In this document: positions 4,862 to 12,133 of the stretch, piece by piece
Layout of the letters: each line of letters opens with the position of its first letter
Position numbering within the stretch: the stretch's first letter is position 1
DNA from: Clostridia bacterium
GTDB lineage: Bacteria > Bacillota > Clostridia > Christensenellales > Aristaeellaceae
DNA: 14,228 nucleotides
Reading direction: 5' to 3'
NCBI GenBank assembly: GCA_024404275.1
Contig: JAKSQG010000029.1
Span: 1 to 14,228 of the forward strand
Translations under genes and position numbers: made by a program
Notes under the pieces: generated by a model
The model's input: only the letters and a program-made list of their open reading frames with translations
Told to the model about the DNA's origin: nothing
Databases searched by the model: none

Positions 4862-5944
4862 ATGCGCAGCATTGAACAGCAGCTGAATATGATAGAAAAA
4901 CTTTCCAACGCTTTCGGTCCTTCCGGCTTTGAGGACGACGTCCTCGCTGCAGCCCGGGAGCTTGCCAAGGATATCGGTCCCATCGAAGAAGATTCCATGC
5001 GCAATCTTTATATCCACCGCAAGGAAAACACCGGCACCCGTCCGGTCATCATGCTGGACGCGCACAGCGATGAAGTGGGATTCATGATCCACTCCATCCA
5101 CGAAAACGGCACACTCCGTTTTGTCACACTGGGACGCTTCAGCCCGCTTGCACTCTCCTCTGCGGATGTATTGGTGCGCAACGCCCTTGGCGAATACCTG
5201 CCCGGCGTTATCGCCGCCAAGCCCGTTCACTTCCAGACCGCTGCGGAAAAGGCCGGCGGCGTCCCTGAGATTTCTTCCTTCGTCATTGATATCGGCGCCA
5301 CCAGCCGGGAGGAAGCCATTCATGACTTCCACATCCGCATCGGCGAGCCCGGTGTGCCCGCCTCCCGTTTTCAGGCCGACACCCGCAAGGGATTGCTCTT
5401 TGGCAAAGCCTTTGACTGCCGCATCGGCGTCGCCGCCCTGCTGGAAACGCTCGAAAGATTGAAGGGCGCCGACCTGCCCTGTGATGTCATCGGCGTGCTC
5501 TCCTCTCAGGAAGAAGTCGGCGAAAGAGGCGCCCGCGTATCGGTCAATCACGTCCGTCCAAACCTTGCCTATGTGTTTGAAGGCTGCCCGGCAGATGATA
5601 CCTTCACCCCGTCCTACGCCATTCAGACCGCCCTGCGCCATGGACCCATGCTGCGGCACATGGATGTATCGGTCATCTGCTCCCCGCGCTATCAGCGTTA
5701 TGTCCTTGACCTTGCCGAAAAGAAGGGCATCAAGGCACAGGATTCCGTCCGTGAGGGCGGCGGCAATGACGCTGCCGTCATCAACACCGCGCTGGACGGC
5801 ATCCCCTCTGTGGTCGCGGGTGTTCCCGTGCGCTACATCCACTCCATGAACGGCATATGCACCCTGTAGGATTTTGAATCCTCCGTTCAGCTGGCGGAAG
5901 CCGTCATCCGTTCCATGACCCCCGATATCATTGCATCTTTCTGA
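4862..5944 (+). pseudogene. M42-family (glutamyl-aminopeptidase/endoglucanase M type) metallopeptidase with in-frame TAG
   Basis: A cytoplasmic di-metal aminopeptidase of the FrvX/PepA/YsdC group. Expected metal and catalytic residues are present: His68 (AHSDEVG), Asp185 (FDCRIG, where FDDR is commoner), Glu217-Glu218 (SSQEEVGERGA), Glu240 and His327 (RYIHS). Codon 336 is TAG (5867-5869). The same frame then continues for 24 sense codons (DFESSVQLAEAVIRSM...) to TGA at 5942-5944, giving the normal M42 length of about 360. M42 proteins usually read S-L-E-D-hydrophobic-E here, so TAG replaces a Glu, for example by GAG to TAG. Stopping at TAG gives 335 residues with all metal ligands but without the last helix. 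It may be a recent nonsense mutation, a sequencing error or a read-through codon; a shortened but active enzyme cannot be excluded. Confidence 0.85.
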
Positions 5945-5997
5945 CTTTTTTCTGTCTTCGTTTCGCATTCTGAAACCTATTGAGTTTTTTCTTTATC

Positions 5998-6040
5998 ACA
6001 CAAGCCGCTTGCCTTCACAGGCGGCTTGTGTTTTCTTTTT
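5998..6040 (+). terminator. Intrinsic terminator after the M42 gene
   Basis: Perfect 11-bp stem ACACAAGCCGC/GCGGCTTGTGT with a 12-nt loop, followed by TTTTCTTTTTTT. It lies 53 nt after the TGA of the extended reading frame, which supports that frame being the original gene. Confidence 0.9.
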
Positions 6041-6054
6041 TTCACAGTTATAAT
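6026..6054 (+). promoter_or_regulatory. Promoter of the GltD-like gene
   Basis: Perfect -10 TATAAT (6049-6054) with a weak -35 TTGTGT (6026-6031, 3 of 6) at 17 bp. The -35 box overlaps the 3' arm of the preceding terminator. Leader about 38 nt; AAGGAG lies 8 nt before the ATG. Confidence 0.55.
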
Positions 6055-6098
6055 TATTGTAGGAGTATTATCCGCAAAAAACACAAGGAGATTTCCAC

Positions 6099-7328
6099 AT
6101 GGCCATTCATGTTCTGGAGGAAGCCCAGCGCTGTCTGAACTGCAAAGTGCCGCAGTGTCAAAAGGGTTGTCCCATCCACACCAATATTCCTACCGTGATC
6201 CGCATGCTGCTGGACGGCAAGATCGACGATGCCGGCCGCATGCTGTTTGAAAACAATCCGCTCAGCGTCATCTGCTCCGTGGTCTGCAACCACGAGAATC
6301 AGTGCGAGGGGCACTGCGTGCTGGGCCGCAAGGGTCAGCCGGTGCACTTCTCCATGATCGAGAACTATATCTCCACCACCTACACCACCAAGAATACCGA
6401 GGGTCCCGCCCCCTCCAACGGCATGCGCGTGGCCATCATCGGCAGCGGTCCCGCGGGTCTGACCATCGCCGTCGAGCTCGCCCGCAAGGGATATCAGGTC
6501 ACCATCTTCGAAGGCAAGGACAAGATCGGCGGCGTGCTGCGCTACGGCATTCCCGAGTTCCGTCTGCCCAAATCCGTTATCGATGAATTTGAATATCATC
6601 ATCTGGTGCTCAAGGGCATCCGCGTTCGTCCCAACACCAGCATCGGTCTGTCCATCAGCATCGAGGATATGTTCCGTGATGGCTACAAAGCCGTGTTCAT
6701 CGGCTCCGGCGTATGGCAGCCCAATGCCCTGCACATTCCCGGTGAAACGCTGGGCAACGTACACTTCGGCATCAACTATCTCAACAACCCCGACAGCTAC
6801 AACCTGGGCAAAACGCTCAACATCATCGGTGCCGGCAACGCCGCCATGGACGTAGCGCGTACCGCCATCCGCAAGGGCGTACAGCATGTGCGCGTCTTCT
6901 CCCGCTCCAAGCACATCACTGCCAGCCAGAGCGAAGTCGATTATGCCAAGCTGGAGGGTGTGGAGTTCGTATTCAACCGCATGCCCGTCCGCATCGTGGA
7001 TGAAGGCGTCATCTTCCAGCCCACTATGGAAGACGAAAACGGCAAGACCGTTTCCGACGGCACCGAGCCCATCCTGTACGCTGCCGACAGCACCATCATT
7101 TCCATTTCCCAGGGACCGAGAAGCCGTCTGGTCAACACTACTAACGGTCTGCAGGCCAATGCCCGCGGTCTGCTGGTCGCCGATGAAAATGGTGCCACCA
7201 CCCGTGAAGGCGTATTTGCCAGCGGCGACGTCGTCAGCGGCGCCCGCACCGTTGTGGAAGCAGTCGAACGCTCCAAGGTGGTCGCGGCTTCCATGGACGC
7301 CTACATGCAAAGCCTTCCCAAGGATTAA
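6099..7328 (+). CDS. GltD-like Fe-S/FAD NAD(P)H oxidoreductase (glutamate synthase small-subunit family)
   Basis: A 409-residue flavoprotein. Residues 1-90 carry the Fe-S domain of the GltD/NfnB/DpdA family: Cys12, 15, 20, 24 (CLNC...QCQKGC) and Cys59, 63, 69, 73. GSGPAG (115-120) is the FAD dinucleotide fold, followed by the Y-G-I-P-E-F-R-L-P signature at 149-157. GAGNAAMD (244-251) is the NAD(P)H fold, and the FAD-closing ASGDVVSGARTVVEA lies at 374-388. It moves electrons between NAD(P)H and Fe-S clusters, for glutamate synthase, ferredoxin:NADP transhydrogenase or another partner. The usual partners (GltB large subunit or NfnA) are absent from both sides and it has its own promoter and terminator, so it is a stand-alone member whose acceptor is unknown. 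It is slightly shorter than stand-alone clostridial homologues of about 460 residues. Confidence 0.9.
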   Translation: MAIHVLEEAQRCLNCKVPQCQKGCPIHTNIPTVIRMLLDGKIDDAGRMLFENNPLSVICSVVCNHENQCEGHCVLGRKGQPVHFSMIENYISTTYTTKNTEGPAPSNGMRVAIIGSGPAGLTIAVELARKGYQVTIFEGKDKIGGVLRYGIPEFRLPKSVIDEFEYHHLVLKGIRVRPNTSIGLSISIEDMFRDGYKAVFIGSGVWQPNALHIPGETLGNVHFGINYLNNPDSYNLGKTLNIIGAGNAAMDVARTAIRKGVQHVRVFSRSKHITASQSEVDYAKLEGVEFVFNRMPVRIVDEGVIFQPTMEDENGKTVSDGTEPILYAADSTIISISQGPRSRLVNTTNGLQANARGLLVADENGATTREGVFASGDVVSGARTVVEAVERSKVVAASMDAYMQSLPKD

Positions 7329-7331
7329 CAC

Positions 7332-7367
7332 AAAAAATACCGCCGGAGAATTTACTCCGGCGGTTTT
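7332..7367. terminator. Bidirectional terminator between the GltD-like and YczE-like genes
   Basis: Perfect 10-bp stem ACCGCCGGAG/CTCCGGCGGT with loop AATTTA, flanked by AAAAAA on the left and TTTT on the right. It can therefore end both convergent transcripts. Confidence 0.85.
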
Positions 7368-7390
7368 GTTATGTTACAATGTCAAAAGGG

Positions 7391-8011
7391 TCATTTCTTT
7401 TTTATTCCGCACAGCTGCTGTGACGCATGCGTGTTGAAAAATGCCACAAACGGTCCCAGGCACAAAGAACAGATGACTGTGCCCACACCCACCGTACCAT
7501 GAAATACCAGTGTCAGCACCACACAGGTGCAGTCCACCATCATACGGCACCAGAAATACGGAATAGGCAGCTTTCTGCTGAGCAAAATGGCCAGCGTGTC
7601 ATAAGGCGCAATGCCCGTATCAGCGGTCTGATACAATGAGACCGCAAATGACAGCACAATAACGCCCGACAGCAAAAAGACGATGCGCTCCGGCATGGTC
7701 GACGGCACAAAGCCGATCGCCTGTAAGATACCCTCCCACACGGTGGTACTGATGCCGACAAAGCACCAGTTGACAAAAGTACCCGGGCCAATCATATCCC
7801 GTCCGAAAAGGATCTCCGCCACAAAATAAACACAGTTCAGCACGATCATATTGATCGAAAAGGGAATGCCGAAGGTATTCCCCGATGCCCGAGCGAATGA
7901 AGAGCTGGCTTCACTGCCCATGGCGGACAGGATAAACAATTCCAACCCCAACCCGATTACAAAGATGGCCAGTACCATCATTACAAGACGCCTCAGCGTG
8001 TACTTTTTCAT
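7391..8011 (-). CDS. YczE/YyaS/YitT-type integral membrane protein
   Basis: A 206-residue multi-pass membrane protein. Five or six hydrophobic helices are visible, including LVMMVLAIFVIGLGL near the start, FSINMIVLNCVYFVAEILFG, FVNWCFVGISTTVWEG, IVFLLSGVIVLSFAVSLYQ and VICSLCLGPFVAFF near the end. The GIAPYDTLAILL segment after the fourth helix and the overall pattern match the YczE/YitT group of Firmicutes, whose transport or regulatory role is not firmly known. The frame is open to 8050, but ATG at 8011 (MKKYTLRRL) is chosen because GGGAGG lies 5 nt upstream and basic residues precede the first helix. Single-gene unit, divergent from the sugar kinase, with its own promoter. Confidence 0.8.
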   Translation of the reverse strand: MKKYTLRRLVMMVLAIFVIGLGLELFILSAMGSEASSSFARASGNTFGIPFSINMIVLNCVYFVAEILFGRDMIGPGTFVNWCFVGISTTVWEGILQAIGFVPSTMPERIVFLLSGVIVLSFAVSLYQTADTGIAPYDTLAILLSRKLPIPYFWCRMMVDCTCVVLTLVFHGTVGVGTVICSLCLGPFVAFFNTHASQQLCGIKKK

Positions 8012-8041
8012 GCCTGCCTCCCGATTCTTGTACCGCGTGAC

Positions 8042-8070
8042 AGTATACAACCGTTTTCATTGCCTTGCAA
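8042..8070 (-). promoter_or_regulatory. Promoter of the YczE-like gene
   Basis: Minus strand: -35 TTGCAA (8070-8065, 4 of 6), 17-bp spacer, -10 TATACT (8047-8042, 5 of 6). It starts transcription about 25 nt before the ATG at 8011. Confidence 0.7.
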
Positions 8071-8073
8071 GCT

Positions 8074-8095
8074 AAAAAAACGCAGCACCGCTGCG
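8074..8095 (-). terminator. Hairpin with T tract on the minus strand, upstream of the sugar-kinase gene
   Basis: CGCAGC (8081-8086), loop ACC, GCTGCG (8090-8095): a perfect 6-bp stem, followed on the minus strand by TTTTTTT (8080-8074). No minus-strand gene feeds into it. On the plus strand it is a hairpin just 5 nt before the GAGGT ribosome binding site of the kinase. It may block antisense transcription or shape the kinase 5' UTR. Confidence 0.5.
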
Positions 8096-8109
8096 AAAAA
8101 GAGGTTATT

Positions 8110-9003
8110 ATGTCTGATTCTCCGCTTTACGGCGCCCTGGAAGCCGGCGGCACCAAAATGGCGCTGAGTGTCCTTAACGATGCCGGCGAACTGCTTGAAA
8201 GAACAATGCTGCCCACCCGCACTCCCGGGGAGACCATACCGGAAATGATCGATTGGTTCCGCGGAAAGCACATTGCCGCCCTTGGCATCGGCTGTTTCGG
8301 ACCGCTCGACCTGCTTCCCGCTTCGCCCACCTTTGGCAGCATCACCGCCACCCCCAAGCCCGGCTGGCAGAATGTGCCGGTGCTCGATATGTTCAAAAAA
8401 GCATTGGGTGTTCCCGCCGCCATTGATACCGATGTCAACGCCGCGGCGCTGGCGGAGGCCCGACTCGGTGCTGCCAAAGGTCTTTCCTCCTGCCTGTATG
8501 TCACCGTGGGCACCGGCATCGGCGGCGGGCTCATCATCCACGGTCAGCCCGTACATGGTCTGGTGCATCCCGAACTGGGTCACATGCTGCTGCAGCCCGA
8601 CCCCCGTGACCCTGCCCCGAAGGGCTTTTGCCCCTACCACACAAGCTGTCTGGAAGGTCTGGCTTCCGGTCCCGCGCTGCAAAAACGCTGGGGCGTATCA
8701 GCCAGGGAGCTTTCGCAGGATCACATCGCCTGGGAAATTGAAAGCACCTACCTTGCGCAGATGTGTGTCAACGCCATCTGCTGCTTCTCCCCCGAAAAAA
8801 TCATTCTCGGCGGCGGCGTCATGCAGCAAAGCTTCCTGCTGCCCAAGATCCGCAGCAAAGCCAAAGCCCTTCTCAACAACTACATCGTCTCCCCCGCGCT
8901 GAACGAAGAGCTTGACGACTACATCACCGCCCCCGGGCTCGACATCCACAGCGGCGTCACGGGCGCCTTTCTGTTGGCAAAGCAGGCTTTGGCCGCTGAA
9001 TAA
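8110..9003 (+). CDS. ROK-family sugar kinase, fructokinase-like
   Basis: A 297-residue ATP-dependent sugar kinase of the ROK family, closest in pattern to the zinc-containing fructokinases (B. subtilis YdhR/GmuE type). EAGGTKMALSV (11-21) is the phosphate-1 loop. DTDVNAA (106-112) holds the catalytic base Asp108. VGTGIGGG (133-140) is phosphate-2. GH158 plus Cys174, His177 and Cys180 in CPYHTSCLEG form the ROK zinc site, and LEGLASGPA is typical of this subgroup. The product would be fructose-6-phosphate or a related hexose-phosphate, in the cytoplasm. A TTG-initiated extension from 8065 exists, but ATG at 8110 with GAGGT 4 nt upstream gives the normal N-terminus. No transporter or glycosidase lies nearby, so the substrate is not shown by context. 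I see no clear plus-strand promoter. Confidence 0.92.
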   Translation: MSDSPLYGALEAGGTKMALSVLNDAGELLERTMLPTRTPGETIPEMIDWFRGKHIAALGIGCFGPLDLLPASPTFGSITATPKPGWQNVPVLDMFKKALGVPAAIDTDVNAAALAEARLGAAKGLSSCLYVTVGTGIGGGLIIHGQPVHGLVHPELGHMLLQPDPRDPAPKGFCPYHTSCLEGLASGPALQKRWGVSARELSQDHIAWEIESTYLAQMCVNAICCFSPEKIILGGGVMQQSFLLPKIRSKAKALLNNYIVSPALNEELDDYITAPGLDIHSGVTGAFLLAKQALAAE

Positions 9004-9016
9004 TCCATTCTCATAC

Positions 9017-9054
9017 AAAAACGGACAGCTCCTAAAGGGAGCCTGTCCGTTTTA
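9017..9054. terminator. Bidirectional terminator between the sugar kinase and thioesterase genes
   Basis: ACGGACAG-CTCC, loop TAAA, GGGAGC-CTGTCCGT: a 12-bp stem with one bulged C, with AAAAA to the left and TTTT to the right. It lies between convergent genes. Confidence 0.85.
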
Positions 9055-9060
9055 TTCTGC

Positions 9061-9795
9061 TCACGCACGCGGTACCAACAGTCCGTCCACCGTAAAGTGC
9101 GCCGTACCCTCCACGCTGCCGCGATAGCTGAAAGCGTTTTCTGTATGGGTCATGGCGGCTTCCACCTCGTCCTGCGGACGGATCTCCCTGCTGTAATTGA
9201 TGATCAGGCGGCTGATCTGCTGCTTTTGCAGACACTCAATCCCCAGCGCATCGCAGCACCAGTCCAGATAGCGTACATTGTTGACGTGCAGATTGTCATC
9301 GATATCGCTGTAGCGCGGGTGGAAGACCTCGGTCACTTTCTCGCCCGTCACCGCGGGAAGGCGCCCCGGCATCACCAACGCGGGCTTCAGATCGCTGTTG
9401 TCGGGCAGCATGCCTTCCAACAGATTGCCGCGCTCCATGGTACGGTCGGCAAGGCGCATCAATATCCACATGCCCGAAGCGCGTCCGAATTCGACGCCGT
9501 TTTCATCCCTGAAGCTGTAGTAGCGCAGATAGAATCCATGACGCATCACGGTAGGCCAGGTCACAGCGACCACCTTATCGCCATAATGCGGATAGCTGTC
9601 CATCTGCACCTCATAGCTGCCCACCGCCCAGACAAGCCCCTTTTCGCGCATCACATGATAGCCGATGCCCAATGCCTCGCTGTGCATGCCGGACAGGTCC
9701 TGCATGGTCTGCAGCACAGCACTGAGTTTCCACGCGCTGTTCATGTCGCAATCAGAGGTCTTCAGTATTTTTTCAAGGGTGAAAGTCTTCTGCAT
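9061..9795 (-). CDS. Acyl-ACP thioesterase (FatA/FatB-like)
   Basis: A 244-residue double-hotdog thioesterase that releases fatty acids from acyl carrier protein. The second hotdog domain has the family signature D-x-D-D-N-L-H-V-N-N-x-x-Y-L-D-W at 164-179, with Asn168 and His170 at the catalytic positions. The first domain has the usual WKLSAVLQTMQDLSG (22-36) and a GLVWAVGSYEV strand. Length fits bacterial members. AAGGAA lies about 9 nt before the ATG at 9795. It starts 16 nt after the stop of the MATE exporter, with no terminator between, so the two are probably one operon. In bacteria these enzymes supply free fatty acids or tune membrane acyl chains; the substrate chain length cannot be read from sequence. 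Confidence 0.93.
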   Translation of the reverse strand: MQKTFTLEKILKTSDCDMNSAWKLSAVLQTMQDLSGMHSEALGIGYHVMREKGLVWAVGSYEVQMDSYPHYGDKVVAVTWPTVMRHGFYLRYYSFRDENGVEFGRASGMWILMRLADRTMERGNLLEGMLPDNSDLKPALVMPGRLPAVTGEKVTEVFHPRYSDIDDNLHVNNVRYLDWCCDALGIECLQKQQISRLIINYSREIRPQDEVEAAMTHTENAFSYRGSVEGTAHFTVDGLLVPRA

Positions 9796-9811
9796 CGTAG
9801 CATTTCCTTTC

Positions 9812-11173
9812 TTACATCGCAGCAGCCTGCTGAAGCTTCAGTTTTTTCAGTACATGGAAGAAGCACGGGAACAGGAACACGTCAGCCGCTATCCACGCTG
9901 CCACATTGGCCATACACGCGCCGTCAAAGCCCAGAACGGGCACCAGCAGCATGGCAACACCCAAACGGGCAAACATTTCAAACACACCGGCGATCATGGC
10001 CGCCTGTGTAAAGCCCATGCCCTGGATCGACAAGCGAACTATGTTGACAAACAAAAGCAGTGTAAACGCCGAGGCGTTCCAGGTCAAAAACTGCTGTGCC
10101 ATGCGTACGACCTCTGCATTTTCGGCACCGTCCACAAACAATCCAATCAGGACAGGACCAAAGAACAGCACCACCAGCAGCGCCAGCAAGCAATACACAA
10201 CACCGATGACTGAAGCCGCCCACAAGCCTTTTCCAACGCGGTCCAGCTTCTTTGCACCCACATTCTGACCGGCAAAGGTGGCCATGGTGGTCGCCAGCGC
10301 ATCGAAAACGCAGGCAAAAAAGTTGGTCAGTTTGCCGGCTGCCGCCACAGCAGCCACTGCCGTGACGCCAATGCCGTTTACCGCCCACTGAATGGCAACG
10401 GAGCCAATGGCGGTAATGGAATACTGCAAGCCCATCGGAGCGCCCACCAGCAGCAGCTTCTTACCGTACTCCGCACGGAATTGACGATCCTCGGTGTTCA
10501 TACGCAAAATTGCAAACGAACGCACCATCGCCAGGACGCAGCCCGCGCCGGAGATCAGCTGACTGATAATGGTCGCGATCGCCGCACCGGCAACGCCCAT
10601 CTGAAACACAATGATAAACAGCAGGTCCAGCACAATGTTGATTAGCGAAGCCAGGATCAAAAATGCAACGGGCGTTTTGCTGTCTCCCAGCGACCGAAGC
10701 ACACCGGCAGCCATGTTATACAGCATGGTCGCGGGAATACCGGCAAAAATGATACGAATGTAGGCCGCAGAATTGTACAGTATCTCCTCCGGTGTATTCA
10801 TCATTTTGAGAATATCCGTACAGAGCAGCGCCGTGCTGACCCCCATCAGGATCGAAATAGCAGCGCATACATACACAGCGTTGGCCACATAACGGCGCAT
10901 GGAGGTATGATCCCTTGCGCCAAAGGTTTGGGCGATCGGAATGGCAAAGCCCGAACAGCAGCCCATGGTAAAACCGTTGATCAGAAAATTGACCGAGCCT
11001 GTTCCGCCCACCGCCGCCAGCATATCGGCGCCGAGATATCGTCCCACAATGGCCGTATCCACAATGGCATACAGCTGCTGAAACAAAAAACCAAAGAGCA
11101 GCGGCGCCGCGAAGCCGAGCACCAGCTTCATCGGGGAGCCGTCTGTCATTTCACGTACGTTCGTTCTGGCCAT
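9812..11173 (-). CDS. MATE-family efflux transporter
   Basis: A 453-residue inner-membrane antiporter with about 12 predicted helices, the usual length for MATE proteins. Family marks are the N-terminal SPMKLVLGFAAPLLFGFLFQQLY, DTAIVGRYLG, AVGGTGSVNFLI, GVLRSLGDSKTP in the first half, and the pseudo-repeat in the second half (ATTMATFAGQNVGAKKLDRV, SIQGMGFTQAAMIAG). MATE proteins export drugs or metabolites in exchange for Na+ or H+; the substrate cannot be deduced. CGGAGG lies 6 nt before the ATG. It has a strong promoter at 11214-11242 and is followed after 16 nt by the acyl-ACP thioesterase gene, which hints at but does not prove a lipid-linked cargo. Confidence 0.95.
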   Translation of the reverse strand: MARTNVREMTDGSPMKLVLGFAAPLLFGFLFQQLYAIVDTAIVGRYLGADMLAAVGGTGSVNFLINGFTMGCCSGFAIPIAQTFGARDHTSMRRYVANAVYVCAAISILMGVSTALLCTDILKMMNTPEEILYNSAAYIRIIFAGIPATMLYNMAAGVLRSLGDSKTPVAFLILASLINIVLDLLFIIVFQMGVAGAAIATIISQLISGAGCVLAMVRSFAILRMNTEDRQFRAEYGKKLLLVGAPMGLQYSITAIGSVAIQWAVNGIGVTAVAAVAAAGKLTNFFACVFDALATTMATFAGQNVGAKKLDRVGKGLWAASVIGVVYCLLALLVVLFFGPVLIGLFVDGAENAEVVRMAQQFLTWNASAFTLLLFVNIVRLSIQGMGFTQAAMIAGVFEMFARLGVAMLLVPVLGFDGACMANVAAWIAADVFLFPCFFHVLKKLKLQQAAAM

Positions 11174-11213
11174 AAAAGCCTCCGGGAATCAGATTGAAAA
11201 AGGTACCGAATGT

Positions 11214-11242
11214 TTATAGCACAAAAATGCTTAAAGTGCAAG
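11214..11242 (-). promoter_or_regulatory. Promoter of the MATE-thioesterase operon
   Basis: Minus strand: -35 TTGCAC (11242-11237), 17-bp spacer, -10 TATAAA (11219-11214, 5 of 6). A GCAC/GTGC dyad spans the spacer from the -35 box to just before the -10 box and could be a repressor site. The rest of 11174-11311 shows no gene. Confidence 0.7.
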
Positions 11243-11311
11243 AAAAATCAGCAGTTTTTTGCCCATAAATCATTGATTTTTTCTCCCCGTCACTCCATCC
11301 CAAACAGTATC

Positions 11312-11342
11312 AAAAAGCCCGAAGGTGTTTCTCCTTCGGGCT
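11312..11342 (-). terminator. Intrinsic terminator of the VanY-esterase operon
   Basis: Perfect 10-bp stem AGCCCGAAGG/CCTTCGGGCT with a 7-nt loop; on the minus strand TTTTT follows (11316-11312). It starts 5 nt after the esterase stop codon. Confidence 0.85.
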
Positions 11343-11347
11343 CAATT

Positions 11348-12115
11348 TTATTTCATAAACGCCATGCCCTTGCGCAGCGAGGCATCCCAGAAATCCCAGT
11401 CATGGTTGCCGGACCATTCCTCTTCCGTGCTGTCAAAGCCGTTCTTCATTAGTGCCGCATGCAATTTGCGGGTCAGCGGCAGCAAGCCGTCTTCCGTACC
11501 GCAGGAAAGGTAGAAGCGGGGCTTTTCCACATCCGCCGGCCAGCGTTCCATCAGCATGTCCAGGTCGTTTTCCGTTCCTGCAACGGGGTAGCCTTCGCCC
11601 AGAATGGCTTCTCCCTCTCTCACGGTGAAAGCGCCGCTTTCCACTAACTTTTTCATATTGTCCAAAATGTACACACCCGAAGAGAAGCACATCACACCCG
11701 CATAGGCACCGGGATTGTTCAGCGCGCACTTTGCCGCGCCGAAACCGCCCATGGACAGACCGCCCACAAAGGTGTGCTCCCGTCCCTGCGGCAGACGGAA
11801 CATGGCATTCATCAGCTCGGGCAGTTCCTTGCTGACGTACTCAAAGTAGCGAAGGCCATACGCCATATCGGAATAGTAGGAGTGCTGTACCTCAGGCATC
11901 ACAACGGTGAAGCCGTTTTTGCGGGCATAACGTTCCACACCGCTCATGCGGGACCAGGAATCGGCATTCTGCCTTCTGCCATGCAGCAGATAGAGCACCT
12001 TGTCATTCTCCGGCGGGTTCGTATCGCGAGCCATGATGTCATAGGGTACAACCACATTGACAACCGTGTCCATGTCCAATATTTTGGAACGAACCGTTCC
12101 TCTGAACAATGCCAT
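11348..12115 (-). CDS. Serine esterase, alpha/beta hydrolase (esterase D / tributyrin-esterase type)
   Basis: A 255-residue alpha/beta hydrolase of the putative esterase family (PF00756-like). YLLHGRRQNADSW (42-54) is the oxyanion-hole strand. GLSMGGFGA (119-127) is the nucleophile elbow with Ser121. The likely acid is Asp209 in CGTEDG and the base His238 in GNHDWDFW. No signal peptide is visible, so it is probably cytoplasmic. Relatives hydrolyse short-chain acyl esters, S-formylglutathione or feruloyl esters; the substrate is not set by the sequence. AAGGAG lies about 10 nt before the ATG. It begins 18 nt after the stop of the VanY-type gene and is followed by a terminator, so it is the second gene of that operon. 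Confidence 0.9.
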   Translation of the reverse strand: MALFRGTVRSKILDMDTVVNVVVPYDIMARDTNPPENDKVLYLLHGRRQNADSWSRMSGVERYARKNGFTVVMPEVQHSYYSDMAYGLRYFEYVSKELPELMNAMFRLPQGREHTFVGGLSMGGFGAAKCALNNPGAYAGVMCFSSGVYILDNMKKLVESGAFTVREGEAILGEGYPVAGTENDLDMLMERWPADVEKPRFYLSCGTEDGLLPLTRKLHAALMKNGFDSTEEEWSGNHDWDFWDASLRKGMAFMK

Positions 12116-12133
12116 AAAACCAACGCTCCTTTT

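Noticed and set aside
4748..5968. Minus-strand frame of 406 codons opposite the M42 gene.
   Set aside because: Antisense shadow; the M42 frame has the catalytic residues, promoter and terminator.
6054..7331. Minus-strand frame of 425 codons opposite the GltD-like gene.
   Set aside because: Antisense shadow with a Gly/Ala/Asp/His-rich composition typical of reverse frames; the plus strand has the clear flavoprotein motifs.
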